Positions 10,914 to 22,814 of a stretch of DNA of 64,000 nt are shown here, piece after piece. This stretch comes from Ananas comosus (Eukaryota; Streptophyta; Magnoliopsida; Poales; Bromeliaceae), in contig NC_033621.1 in the NCBI RefSeq assembly GCF_001540865.1, positions 7,782,816 to 7,846,815 of the forward strand. Reading direction: 5' to 3'. The notes under the pieces were generated by a model, which did no database searches, was not told the origin of the DNA, and saw only the letters and a list, made by a program, of their open reading frames with translations. Both the position numbers and the translations under genes were made by a program. Each line of letters begins with the position of its first letter. The stretch's first letter is position 1.

Positions 10914-13631
10914 TGTAATATACCGAAAATTCGGAAAATAAATATCGAACTTTAGTCAAATTGACCAAAGTGCGAGGATGGAACACTTCGGAAAGTCCGA
11001 AGGTGTTAAAATGATCAAAAGTGAGTTGTGGAAGGTTTTCGAGAGCTAAAGAATCAAATTCTGCGAAACTGCAGATTTTCAGCTCTCGGGGACCGGTCCC
11101 TGGTGGGAGAGACCGGTCCCCGAACGTGTAAGAAATGAGACAGCCGAAAAATCGGCTAAGTCCTGGAAGATTAGCTCTCGGGAACCGGTCTCTACCTGAG
11201 AGACCGGTCCCCCAGAGACCGGTCCCATCGGAGAGAGAGACCGGTCGCATCGCGCGCAGCGACTCTGGCTACGCAGGGTGGACGTTCGGGAACCGGTCCC
11301 TGCTCGGGGAGACCGGTCTCTGCCTGCGAAAACTGCCCAGTTCGGGCAGTGTATTAAAGTGAAAGTTGAGGGGTTTATTTGCATTTTGGCAACCCATTGA
11401 GTATAGTAATGGGGTAAATGAGATTTTCTCTCATTTTCACCCCCTCAAACACTCTCTTCTCTCCCTCTCTCTCTCTAGAAGACAAAAGAGAAGAAGAAGA
11501 AAGAAAGAAAAGAAGGAAAAGAAGAGGAAGAAAGTGGAGAAGAAGAAGAAGAAGTGAAGAAACTCCTTCTCCTTCATCTCTAGCTTGAAGAAAAGGCAAG
11601 CTTTGAGGTAAGCTTTGCCCTTTTTCATGTTAACTCCTAAACTAGGGTTTTGGAAAACCTAGAAATGGTTTTTATGGAGCTTTTGGAGTATTGGGAGCTT
11701 TTCTTTTGCTTCATTTGAGATCAAAGCCATGGAAATGGTGAAGCTTGAGGTGAGCTTCATCACCTCTCATGGTGAAACCCTAAGTAGGGTTTTGATTTGT
11801 CTAAAGATGGTTCTAATGGATTATTTAGAGTGTAATGAAGCTACTTTTGCTTCCCAATGAGATCAAACCCTAGGTTTTATATATGCATTGGAGCTAGGGC
11901 ACCAAACTGGGGCTTTTGCTCATGAGGGTTTCTAAGTGCAATTGACCCTCTAAAAACCTAATTGGGGGTATTTCCGACGCGTTGGTGCGCTCGGAATAGC
12001 ATTTCGTAAAGTCAAAGTAAAGTTATGAGCAAAATGGCCTTATAAGGGTTCGTTTTGCCGCAGGTAAAGAACGAAGCATCTAAAAATCCCAAGAAAATCA
12101 TCGAGGCACCTTTGAAAGCCTACAAGGTGGGTGGTGCTTCCCAAACTCATTGAAATTCTCTCTATGCCTAATGTGTCATTCCTTGAGCATATGTTCTATA
12201 TATTGTTGCATGCATTTTAGGGTAAAACAATGATGAAATGTGATGATTGCATGATTGTGAGCGCAACTTGCATAATGAGATGGTTGAGAACCTAATAATG
12301 TCAAAACCCTAGAAGTATGCATGAGAAAATATGTGAGCACCCAAAGTGAGCAAAAGAACAGAGTGGCACAATGACATAGATCGAGTGGCATTCGATAAAG
12401 CTAATGTGAAATGACACTAGAGTTAGTGTGATGTAAAGAATTAAAGTGATGTAAAGAATGATGAAAATGACGACGAGTAAAGCTAAAGTAAAGTGGGCAA
12501 TAAGAACAAGAATGCTAGAGTTAGCAAAAGTAAAAGAAATGCAAAGAACAATGATTGCTAGCAACGTTTGAGTACGTTAGTGTAAGAAATGTAAGAGTAA
12601 TGAGAACGATTGAATAAAGTGATGTAAAGAACACTAGAGCTAGTGTAAGTCAAGATTGAACTGATAATCCTTTGAGTTAAGGATATGATCATACTTGCAT
12701 TGAGTTCGTGCTCGAGGCGTCGCTCCCCCTCGGGCGATGCGCTCCGCGAGTTATGCAATCCGGTTGGAGTACAGACCGTAGGACGGTCCTAGCTGTGAGT
12801 TCCTGCATGATGGACTAATGTGAAGAAGTTAATGTGGCGAACCCGGGTAGCCTTGAGATTAAAGAATTAAAGAGAAAGAACAAAGGTAAAGAAAAAAGAA
12901 CAAAGAGTTAAAGTAAAAGATAAAGAAGATTGCATAATCTGAGCATTTATTCAATGTTGCAGGCCATATCCTTGCTTTTGTTCAGCATATTAGCTATGTT
13001 ATGACTTGGTATGAAATCTTACTTTATCCTTTCTATTATGCCTGATGGAGTTGTCGTAGTGGAAAATCGTGATGTTATGGGGCCGAACCCACTTGGAAAT
13101 TGTTGTAGTCTACACCCCACTATTATCTACAGAGCCGGACGAGCGAGCCGCGCGAGCGACGCGGTAAGGGATATCGCCACAGTAGTCATGAGGCACGAGC
13201 TTGGGTTATCATTTTGTTAGTAGATTACGCCTCTTTTATCATATCTTTGTATTTGATATCTTAAGCATGCTGATGTGAAAGCAAAGTAAGAAAAGATGTT
13301 AGTGTTCATTTTGAAGTAAATGTGATGTAAAAGAAATGATGAAAGAATGTAAAGATTTTGGAATGTAAGAATTCGTTAAATTACTAGATGAATGCAATGT
13401 ATGTGATCCAAAATGAATCATATTACTTGAGAATGTTTAGTTTCCTTTTTCTTTCACTAATGGCTATTGCTTACCCTCGTGTAAGCCGTTTGTGTATGTT
13501 TCCGCTAGTGCACTTCTTATTGAAAATGTACATGTGATGAGCCTTGGGCGGATAGGGGAAACTCTGTCCGTTCGGCGTCTGTTTGACGTGCTCGGGTCGG
13601 GCCAAATTGGCATCGGTCCCGGGGCGTGACA
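10914..13631 (+). mobile_element. Solo LTR, family 2
   Basis: Starts TGTAATATACCGAA and ends GGGGCGTGACA. GAGTA flanks it on both sides (10909-10913 and 13632-13636), a perfect 5-bp target duplication. It has the family's GGGACCGGTCTC palindrome cluster (about 11085-11325), a CT/GA purine-pyrimidine tract (about 11455-11560), a donor-like GAG/GTAAGC at 11607 and the block ending in an acceptor-like TATCTACAG near 13130. No internal sequence, so a solo LTR. Confidence 0.92.
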
Positions 13632-14234
13632 GAGTACCTACCTCGATTGTATCAAATAGAGACTCGAGGTTCGTCTCGCATTTCTGGAGGAGCCTTCAGG
13701 TGGCTTTAGGTACGCAGCTTCACTTCAGCACGGTATTTCATCCACAGACAGATGGTCAGTCGGAGCAGACCATTCAGACTTTAGAGGACATGTTGAGAGC
13801 TTGTGTCCTGGATTTTGGAGGAGGGTGATATCGACATTTGAGATTGGTTGAGTTTGCGTACAACAACAACTATCAAGCGAGCATTCGAATCGCTCTGTTT
13901 GAAGTGTTGTATGGACGCAAGTGTCGATCACCCTTGCATTATAGTGATGTGGGTGAGAGAAAGACTTTCACCCTTGCATTGGAGTGATGTGGGTGAGAGG
14001 AAGACTTTGGGCCCTAATATTCTGTTGGAAGTATAGGAAAAGGTAAGAATTGTGCTACGACACCTTGAGATTGCCCAGAATTGACAGAGGAGTTATGCTG
14101 ATACCCGGAGACGAGACTTGGAGTTTCAGATGGGTGACCATGTTTTTCTGAAATTCTCGTCGTCCAGAGGGATTCACAGATTTGGGGTTCGTGGAAAGCT
14201 CAGTCCACTTTCTTAGCCCTTTCGAGATTTTGGA
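13632..14234 (+). pseudogene. Integrase C-terminal catalytic piece
   Basis: Third integrase piece: the second catalytic aspartate in [14 protein letters not shown] and the catalytic glutamate in [17 protein letters not shown], so the full D,D,E set of the family is recognisable across the three pieces. A 40-bp tandem duplication (13929-13968 and 13969-14008) after EVLYGRK destroys the frame, on top of stops at about 13827. Confidence 0.88.
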
Positions 14235-14575
14235 GTGATCGGGCCAGTGGCTTACAGGATTGCACTACCACCTCGACTTTCTAGCATTCACGATATGTTC
14301 CACGTCTCGACTTTGAGGAGATACGTGTTTAACCCCTCACACGTGATTGACTTCACTCCACTTGAGTTAGGCGAGGACCTAAGATACGAGCAGCGACCAG
14401 TGCAGATTCTTGCTCGCAAGACGAAAGAATTGCATAACCGGGTCATACCGTACGTGAAAGTGCAGTGGAGTAATCACGATGAGCGTGAGGCGACTTGAGA
14501 GCTGGAGGCTGTGATGCGAGAGTCCTACCCCTACTTGTTAGAGGTACCGTATTTAGGTATGATTTTAAGTTTCGA
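14235..14575 (+). pseudogene. Integrase tail with chromodomain-like region
   Basis: Reads GPVAYRIALPPRLS, HDMFHVSTLRRYV, then RVIPYVKVQWSNHDEREAT and ELEAVMRESYPYL. This is the GPY/F region followed by the chromodomain-like tail characteristic of plant chromoviruses, which is thought to direct integration to heterochromatin. The TWE of the chromodomain is lost to a stop (TGA at about 14496). Confidence 0.85.
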
Positions 14576-14590
14576 GGACGAAACTTTTTA

Positions 14591-14603
14591 TCGTGGGAGA
14601 GAA
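14591..14603 (+). promoter_or_regulatory. Polypurine tract of the Tekay-like element
   Basis: The purine-rich string TCGTGGGAGAGAA directly precedes the 3' LTR start TGTAGTG. It would prime plus-strand DNA synthesis. Confidence 0.8.
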
Positions 14604-16246
14604 TGTAGTGTCTCTGGGGTTTAGCTGTCGGGCTGACTGTAGCATCAGTGGCATCGACACATCTGTAGAGTGTCGGGACTAGTTAGAGTCGTTTTGGTGC
14701 GAAATAGACGCAAAAACGGACTGAGAGTTGTGAGAGTTGGAGTTCGAACACTGAAATCTGCAAAAGCAGGATTCTGAGTGTTGTGTACCGGTACCAGAAA
14801 GGAGTACCGGTACCCTAGAGGGATTACCTGAACAGTTTCTCTCGGGTTTGTGCAACTTGGTGTTGCGTACCGGTACTTGTTGGTGAGTACCGGTACTAGG
14901 ACTGGGTACTGGTACTACATCGGGCCAGTACCGGTACACGATCACTATCCGCGTGCTGGGTACCGATGATCGAATTGAGTACCGGTACTCAGGCGGCAGG
15001 TTTGAGTTGGTAAGGGGTCTTTTGGTCATTTCGCCATGGCATTTATTCCAATCGACCCCCAACTCGTATATATGTGTAGGAAGTTTGGAGAACGTGCGGT
15101 TAGCTTCCCATCCTCTCTCTCTCTAGCTAATTGGAACTCGATCTCAGTTTCATTCTTCTAGCTTTGGAGGTTTGCTCACGCACCGCGGTTGTTTCCGTTT
15201 AGGTTGTTCCGACACGGGACTTCTTCTAGCGACTTCTAGTCGGTGTTGGACAAGCGTTTGAGGTGGGTTAATGTTTACCGAAATCATTAGAATTCCTCCT
15301 AAGTCATAGAGTTGTCAGCATGTAGTTTCTTGTTTTGATCATCATGTTTAGTAGCTCGAATTCATGGATTTGCATGTTTTATATGAAATCTGAATTTGGA
15401 GCATAATCTACTGATGTTAAATAAATGTTTACATGCTGAACTGGAATTTGATTTAGGAGAAAACTAGTTAAACCTACACTTGTCACTTTCTGAAAAGTTA
15501 ACAAATTTAGCTTCAGGAGATGTTTTCCTTTTTGTATCACCGCTGTTACCGCGTCGTGGATACCTAGATTAGTGTAGGTTGAATTTACGCTTGTGCTGAG
15601 GGGCCGAGCTCGTTTTACAGTAGAGTTTGGATTGTTTCGTATTGTCGGGTACCGTCGGAGCTGACGGTGGACCTAGATGTTTGCATCTTATATCAGATTG
15701 TGCCGAGGGCACGTGAGCTTAAGTTGTTAGACCAGTTTGACCCATTTGTATTGACTATAGCCTGTATGAGCCTGATTAAGCTTGACAGAGATATGCTTAC
15801 ATACTCGGTTGGGTCGCGCCCAAGAGTGATGCTCCGGAGTGAGGCTTTACTTGCGTTGATGTCGTAGCCGTCCCGTTTGGGCAGTTTCTTGGACCGGCCA
15901 CCCCTGTGGGTGGTGTGCGGTGTAGTTTGGATACAGGCTGGACTGGCCAGTTGTTGAGATTGGGTCAGTGTGTAACTAGTGATGCATTTCTATGTCTATA
16001 TAGAGTAGGGTTTGGATAGCGGTAGTCTAGTGGCATATAGCTGTAGAGTTTCTTCCAGCTAATTTTTACTATCCTTTGCATACCATTACTGTAGACTTAG
16101 CAGGTAGGCCGTTGGGGTCGGTGATGGTACCCACTGAGGACTACTCTATTTTGCAATAGTTTTCACACCCAGTTGTTGTCACCTTTTTTTTGCAGAGCCA
16201 TCCGCTGCTGTTGCTGTTGATTCTGGCTGCGGTAAGGGAGCCGCGA
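14604..16246 (+). repeat. 3' LTR of the Tekay-like element, first part
   Basis: Same start and content as the 5' LTR at 1199. It stops at GCCGCGA, where the minus-strand retrotransposon inserted; the rest of the LTR lies at 26168-26476. The last five bases CGCGA are the left target duplication of the nested element. Confidence 0.92.
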
Positions 16247-19200
16247 TGTCACGCCCCGAGCCCGCCTCTTTGGTCGGATTCGGGCACGCCAACAGACCGC
16301 CGAACGGACAGGGTTTCCCCTGTACCGCGGACAGAGTCTCCCCTGTACGTTCAAGGCGTCGCAATCAACACAATGTACGAAGTTCCAACCAGGAACACAT
16401 TTCAACTAAAGATTGCATAAGGAAGTATCAAAAACATAAATCTACTTGCTATTACAAGCATTCATCTCACATACTACATTTTACATTCCACATTACATTC
16501 TTTTACATTGATCCTCAACTTCCAATTATACAATCAAGTTCTTAACATGCTTATTACAACATTGTTCTTACAATTATCACATTTTTGGTTCTTTGCATTT
16601 TATACCCCTAAGAAGCCGACTCAGGGTGCTGCTATCTGGTCTCAGTGGTAGGGCGCTAACTACGGAGCTACGCCCTTTCCTCGCGCCGCCGCGCCGCTCG
16701 CGTGTGAACCTGTAAAACCCCGAAACAACGTGGGGTGAGAACTAACTCCATAGTTCCCAGTGGGTACGGCCACCCAAGGGAAGAGCTCGACCATCAGGTC
16801 AAAGGAGGCAAACAACATGTTAGTCCAATAGATAGATATGAAATCATAAATCATGCAACTAACATTACCATGCTTTTGCCTCACAACATGCAATATGCAA
16901 ATTATGCAACTCATATAGTAGATTAATTGCTTCTACACTTTATTCTTATCCATTCTTTACTTTTACTCATTCTTTACTTTACTAGCTATTCTTTAGCATT
17001 AACCCTTCTTTATTCTTTATTACTTGTCATTCTTTAGCATTAGCCTTTTCTTATTCTTGATTCTTCATTCTTTATTCTTTACGCTTTACTAAGGGTACTC
17101 ACACCTTAGTAATATTATACACATTAGCCTTTCTTTCCTAAGGTTACTTTACCTTAGCCAACTTTGCCATCCGACTCGGTCTTGAGTCAATCAACTGCGG
17201 ATAGTCCGCGCTCTGTCCGGCTCGAGGTGAAGGAACTCTCACATGCACCTCAGCCTTCAATCACAAACCACATCGCCCAACGGGTCGCCCAGAGCTGCGT
17301 ACACCCGTGGTCAGGGATCCCCCGGTGGGAGAGGAACATGCCGCATACACCCGCAGCCGAGATCCCCGATAGGGAGAGGAACATGCCACATGCACCCTAG
17401 CGCTCATTGTTCTTGCTCATTAACAAGCCTCGAAGTTCTTCCGGTGGGAGAGGAACACGCCACATGCACCCGCGGCCAAGAACTATCGAGCTTGTATGCT
17501 GCACTAGCAGCCGCTGCACTAGCAGCAGGGATTCCGGAATCCACTTTACATTACTCAAGGGTTGGTCTCACCCTATGTTATCGACCTATCTAGGTCCAAG
17601 CCTTTACTCAACCTAAGTTAATACATTAGGTTCAATGTCATTATCTTCTTAGCCTAGGTTCATTGACACTAGGTCCAACATTCTTTATCACCTAAGTTCA
17701 TTTGACTCTAGGTTCTATATCATTACATTTACAACCTAGGTTTATTTGACTCTAGGTTCAATGCCACTCATGTTCTTGTTTTCCTAGTTGTCCACACCTA
17801 GGAATTATACTTGACATGCCACTCGTGAATAACCTATGTTCATCGACACTAGGTTCATTATTACTTTTGTTTAACCTATGTCCTTGACACTAGGTTCAAT
17901 GCCACTCGATCTATAGGTGCATTTATGTCAACTTACACACATCCTTTACTTAGCATTCTTATCTTATCATTATGCATGCTTTCTACTTTATGTCATTTTA
18001 ACATATTCTCACAATATGGATCATACATTTAGCTCATATGTTTACTTAACATACATCTCAACATGCCTTTAACATTTTACTCATGCTTCATCAAACATTT
18101 CTATAACATGTCACAAGCATTAGCTTAGTGTTCTTACATTATGTCAATATGCATACTTTTAGCATTTCCTATTATGACAACATGCATTTCTCAACATACA
18201 TCTTATATGATCATTACTTGGCACATATTACATGCATTACTTAACATCTATCACATGCATTCATTTCTTAGCATCTTTATCATGGCATTGTATACATTTA
18301 TTAGCATCATTATGGTGCATTCTTACTTAACATTCTTATTATGCATTCTTACTTAACATTCTTATCATGCATCAATAGTGAAACACACTACACTTTGGCA
18401 TGAAGGCGACCTAGTCGCTTCGGTAAGCACAACCCACCTTTTAACGCTTTCCGATTGCTTGTCGTCACTTGCAATCGGCCTCCCGCGGCACCCGTGACCC
18501 GGTTTGGCCCGAACTCTTGCGCGACCACCCGAACGGCCACCAATCCGCGATCCGTCTGTTCGGGAGTTTATTCCCCGACATCGCGATGCTCCCGATCCAT
18601 TTTCATGATTTTTGGAGGCTTATCCCGCGTGCTGCGGCTATCTGTACCAAAACAGATTGTTTCGTCAATAACTTCGCGTACACTCGTCGGATTGTCGAAC
18701 CGAGCGCACCAACGCGTTCGTTATACCCCCAATTAGGTTTGTATAGGGTCAATTGAGATCAAAACCCCTCACAAGTAAAAGCCCTCTTTTTGGAGCCCTA
18801 GATGCAATTATAGCAAAATACTCCAATTCATCTCATGAATCAAGCATAAACCATCTATTTAGCATGCTAAGATTCCATTAAAATCATCTTTAGAGTATAA
18901 GAACTTAACCCTAAAGATCTACCATTAAAGCTCCAAGAAGCTTACCTCAAGAAGCTTGCTCCAAGGTGAAGAAGAAGATGATGGAGGGAAGCTCTCCACT
19001 TGCTTCACCTTCTTTTCCTTTTCTTCTTCTTCTTTCTCTTCTTCTTCTTCTCTTCTCCTTTCCTTTCTAGAGAGAGAGAGGGAGAGTTTTGGGGGTGAAA
19101 TGATAAGGGAAAGAGAGAAAGAGAGGTTCTAATCCTCTCTATACACTCAACTCATGCACAAAATGCCAACAAGTCCCTCAACAATCCTCTTCTTGCATCA

Positions 19201-19596
19201 GCCCAAACTGGGCATTTTCGGGGTTCTGAGACCGGTCCTTGCGGTGAGAGACCGGTCCCCGAAAGGCCAGAATTCCAGACTTAGCCAATTTTTCAGCATT
19301 TTCAGCCTTTATCCTTTTTCACTCCGTTTTCGCTCGTTTTCGCTCGTTTGACCTCCGTTTCTTTTCAAATCGAACCGAGACTCTCCAAACATGTTTTCAA
19401 ACATGTTTTCATCATCTTTTCATCCACGCTAATGCCGGATTTAGTCCATGGTCCAACATAGCCTTTCGGGTCCCGTTTTCGCGCCCTATGCGCACCGAAG
19501 CACCCGAATGCTCCCGAACTTCGCCGGAATGATTCCAATGGCTTTCTAAGCTAACATACATCGTAACTTCATGAATTAGAAGTTCGGTATATTACA
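16247..19596 (-). repeat. 3' LTR (minus orientation) of the gag-only element
   Basis: Nearly identical to 22815-26162 over long stretches, apart from divergent patches near 16462-16545, 18755-18835 and 19085-19195. It holds CCTAGGTT/CTAGGTTC repeats (about 17560-17920), GGGAGAGGAACATGCC repeats (about 17329-17470), TTCTTTAxx-rich DNA (about 16930-17090), a minus-strand donor-like GAG/GTAAGCTT (about 18940-18950) and a GGxGACCGGTCTC pair (about 19229-19260). Confidence 0.92.
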
Positions 19597-19612
19597 TTCT
19601 CCACCCCTTAAA
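19597..19612 (-). promoter_or_regulatory. Polypurine tract of the gag-only element
   Basis: On the minus strand AAGGGGTGGAGAA immediately precedes the 3' LTR, as required for plus-strand priming. Confidence 0.8.
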
Positions 19613-20689
19613 AAGAGTTTCGTCCGCGAAACTCAAACCACACCTCAATTCAGCTCCTCGAGCAATTGAGGGCACTAATGCACTTTTACACTTCGGAAGG
19701 GCTTTACACTCTTTGGAACTATCCAAGAGGACTACTACGGAGCTCATGATACCAAACGCATCCAACTTTGCAAGGCACATCTCACAAAGTGCATTACGGT
19801 CTCCGTCACTCTAGGGGATAGCGCAAGTCGAAACTCGACGACTCTACGCGCTCCAACACCACTTGCACTCGGCACACACAAAGAACTCTTCTTTGCATTT
19901 ACTTCCCCTTCAGGGAATGCGTTCCAAATCAATCACCGACATTGCCTAAAAGCAATATCATCGGTGCATCGCTTCATCGTAAGTGCTCTAATTCCGCACT
20001 AAACTTTAACTTTGACGTGAGATGGCCCACCTCGGCGCATCCCAATTCCAATCCTCGAACTCCACGTGGCTTGCCATTAGCTCAAGGTTTCACCAAGAGC
20101 ACTTCATCACCTGATACCATATGCCACGATCAACATCACATCACTTTCGCAACAACTCACACGAACACTTCGTTCGTGAATTCAAGTCAAACTCCTCGAT
20201 AAGGCTACCTGCCAAATCGCTTTCCTCGGTCTTCATTGGTGGTCCAAAGGCCACCAATACTACGTAGGCCCACAGCCTAAACCTGTCTCAATATACGCGC
20301 AGCGCCTCTCGCTCGCAAGCGTAGACCCAATCATCACTGGGGCGAAATTCTCACTTGGGAATTCGCACACACTCCAACCAGGAGCAACTAAAATCCCAAA
20401 CCATTACAAATCCTTGGGTTGGGTCACAATCGTACTCTCGGTATTCTCTCAATCGCATTACACGCTCTATCGAGCAATGCGTGTCACTACCGGCTCCTAT
20501 GCACCTAGTGCGAGCCACTAGCCCCACGAGTGATTCATGGCACACTTCACACCGGGCAATGCCCAAGTGCTATTGCCAACAAACTCACTCGGCCGATCCA
20601 TATTCGCACTCCACGAGTACCTATACTCGAGCGTTATACGCTACAATAGCGTGCTACCATAAGCCTGGGTCTTGGGCAATCTTGCCCCA
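19613..20689 (-). other. Non-coding internal region of the gag-only element
   Basis: Sits where pol would be in an autonomous element. ORFs are short on both strands and I recognise no protease, RT, RNase H or integrase motif. One minus ORF (20351-20566) has a CxxC...C string (CEVCHESLVG) but is too short to call. Confidence 0.55.
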
Positions 20690-21029
20690 GCACAATGCAA
20701 CCGGTCTCACCCAGAGGGACCGGTCTCTCGGGGACCGGTCTCTCCCGCAGGGACCGGTTCCCGAGAGCTTGTTTTCTGGGACTTAGCCAATTTTTCTCCT
20801 CTGCTGGGCTTCTCACGCGTTCGGGGACCGGTCTCTCCAGCAGGGACCGGTCCCCGAGAGCCCAAAAACTGCAGTTTGCAGATTTTGATTCTTAAGCTCT
20901 CGAAAACCTCCCACAATGCACTTTTACTCATTCTAACGCCTTCGGTCTTTCCGAAGCATAGCAACCTCGCACTTCGGTCAATTTGACTAAAGTTCGACAT
21001 TTACTTTCCGAATTCTTCGGCATATCACA
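20690..21029 (-). mobile_element. Truncated family-2 LTR start inside the gag-only element
   Basis: On the minus strand this begins TGTGATATGCCGAAG and closely follows the first 350 bp of the solo LTR at 10914: CGAACTTTAGTCAAATTGAC, the GGGACCGGTCCC cluster and GGCTAAGTCC. It stops after the palindrome cluster, so it is a 5' LTR fragment. Confidence 0.75.
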
Positions 21030-21080
21030 TTCTTGGTCCTTACTATACTACTACATAGATAGTAGTAATTAACTATATGC

Positions 21081-22412
21081 TCAATGCATGTGACGCTCCA
21101 ACTTTACATCATGCCGAAACACATAACTGCATGAATAACTCATACCTGCCACGACGTCGTCAGCAGCAGGTCCCACAAGCTGGGTCGCGTGTCCATAGCC
21201 ACTTGGCGCCCGCCGCGGACCCCTCGGTTGCATCACTGTCATCGCTCGCTCTCCCGACCGTGCCGCAGGTGGCACACCCGCCGGCTGTCCCGGAGAGGAA
21301 AAAGCCGTCGCCAACACTAAGGCCCGGCTATCACCTTGCGGACACTCATCCCGCATATGGCCTGGCTGCCCACAACGGATACATCTTCCATCACGCAGCG
21401 CACACCGCCGCGCCTGGTGGGTACCACCACAAATCACACAACCTGGGGAGGATCGAGTAGAGGACGTCTTCGAGTGGCGCCTAGAACTTGACTGCCCACC
21501 CGAACTGTTCGACAATTGCCTCACCCCTCCCCGCTCATGCTTATGAGATTCGCGCTCCTCATGCACGAAAGCCTCGCCATGCTCTGCCCACAATGCTCGG
21601 TCCAACACCTCCGCGAAGGTTGTGAGCTTGAGGATTTGCACCTTCTCGTAAATATCTGGTCGAAGTCCACGTAAGAACCAATCGGCCATATCCTTGTCAT
21701 CCCGTACCACATCCGGGACACAATTCACGATACGGGAAAACTCCCGTTCGTACTCCCGCACTGAGCGGTCTCCTTGACGCAGCTTCCTGAACCTGTCCTG
21801 AAGCTTTCGCTTTTCACTGTCGGGGAAGTAAGCTGAGAATACCAATCCCCGAAACTCATCCCATGCCATAGGAGGAAGACTAGGCGATCGGTTCCGCCGA
21901 ATGCCTTTCCACCACACCTTCGCCGATTGCTTCAAGCAATGCACGGCTAGGGGTACCTTGTCCCGCTCCAATGTGTACAGCTCCTCAAAGAGCGTTTCCA
22001 TGGAGTCAATCCACATATCCACAATCCAGGGATCGACATTCTCTCCATCGAAGGTAGGCGGATCAAACTTTACGAAGGTCATGAGGGCCGCCAAAGCCCG
22101 CTCTTTCTCCGCCTCCGCCAATGCACTTTCGGGAGTCGGATCGCCCGACCCCGACGGAACCATCTCTGCTGCAAGCCCTGCCCGTCCTCGACGAGCCGCA
22201 ACTGGCGCAGCCACTAGCTGCTCCACGGTCTCTTGGAGTCTCTTGATCCGTTCTTCCTGGCGCATAGCAGCCTCCTGCTGACGCTGCACTACGCCCACAA
22301 GCATTCCCAACTGTTCACGGAGCTCCGAGTTTCCTCTCGCTCCGGATTGCTCAGGAACATCACTTGTCCCATCCCGCGTCGATCTAGCCGAAGATCGCCT
22401 ACGCGGTGCCAT
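21081..22412 (-). CDS. gag: Intact Gag protein of the non-autonomous retrotransposon
   Basis: A 443-residue capsid/nucleocapsid protein that would package element RNA in cytoplasmic particles. I chose the ATG giving MAPRRRSSARS; an in-frame ATG 20 codons upstream lacks family support. The N-terminal third has a probable coiled coil (LREQLGMLVGVVQRQQEAA). The gag core reads WWKGIRRNRS, MAWDEFRGLVFSAYFP and KLRQGDRSVREYEREF. Near the C-terminus are two zinc knuckles: a short one (CVICGGTHQARRC, one residue short of canonical) and a canonical CCHC (CIRCGQPGHMRDEC). The ORF has no stop or frameshift, unlike every other retroelement ORF here. There is no downstream pol. Function in trans with an autonomous partner is inference. 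Confidence 0.9.
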   Translation of the reverse strand: MAPRRRSSARSTRDGTSDVPEQSGARGNSELREQLGMLVGVVQRQQEAAMRQEERIKRLQETVEQLVAAPVAARRGRAGLAAEMVPSGSGDPTPESALAEAEKERALAALMTFVKFDPPTFDGENVDPWIVDMWIDSMETLFEELYTLERDKVPLAVHCLKQSAKVWWKGIRRNRSPSLPPMAWDEFRGLVFSAYFPDSEKRKLQDRFRKLRQGDRSVREYEREFSRIVNCVPDVVRDDKDMADWFLRGLRPDIYEKVQILKLTTFAEVLDRALWAEHGEAFVHEERESHKHERGGVRQLSNSSGGQSSSRRHSKTSSTRSSPGCVICGGTHQARRCALRDGRCIRCGQPGHMRDECPQGDSRALVLATAFSSPGQPAGVPPAARSGERAMTVMQPRGPRRAPSGYGHATQLVGPAADDVVAGMSYSCSYVFRHDVKLERHMH

Positions 22413-22795
22413 CGTTCCCTGACACATGACAACTCGATTAATTCTCAACCTTCGAGGTCGAGTACAAAACATTTAACATTGACTCAAATCGGGCGAAAGT
22501 TATACAAGGGCGTCTATTCTCATCACTCGGTTTCATGTTGTCGTACGCCCAACATGAACACACTCGGTTGAGAATAAACCACACCTTGAATCTACCTCTA
22601 ACATCCATTATAGAGGTTTACCACATAACCCAATCATTAACCTTTCGCCACAAGTCACCAGTCCTCGTCTCTCACGAGCCTTAATCTCCTATGGTTTACT
22701 ATCCTAGGGTCTCCTAGGTCAAGCTAAACCATTTTCTTTAAACTCTTTTATGTTCTTTTTATGTTCTCTCTATGTTCTTTTTATGTTCTTTTTAT

Positions 22796-22807
22796 GCTCT
22801 GATACCA
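22796..22807 (-). promoter_or_regulatory. Primer binding site of the gag-only element
   Basis: The minus strand reads TGGTATCAGAGC, the exact consensus for the initiator Met tRNA primer, seven bases inside the LTR. Confidence 0.88.
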
Positions 22808-22814
22808 TCTTATC

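Noticed and set aside
17240..17600. Repeated 116-residue ORFs in the two LTRs (also 23812-24162)
   Set aside because: They are identical because the LTRs are identical; the products are built from LTR minisatellite units and lack any domain.
17560..17920. Regular short repeats resembling a CRISPR array
   Set aside because: Spacing and units are irregular (CTAGGTTC words), there are no unique spacers, and the host is a plant.
20351..20566. Minus ORF with CEVCHESLVG as a possible zinc protein
   Set aside because: Too short, incomplete cysteine pattern, inside non-coding retroelement DNA.
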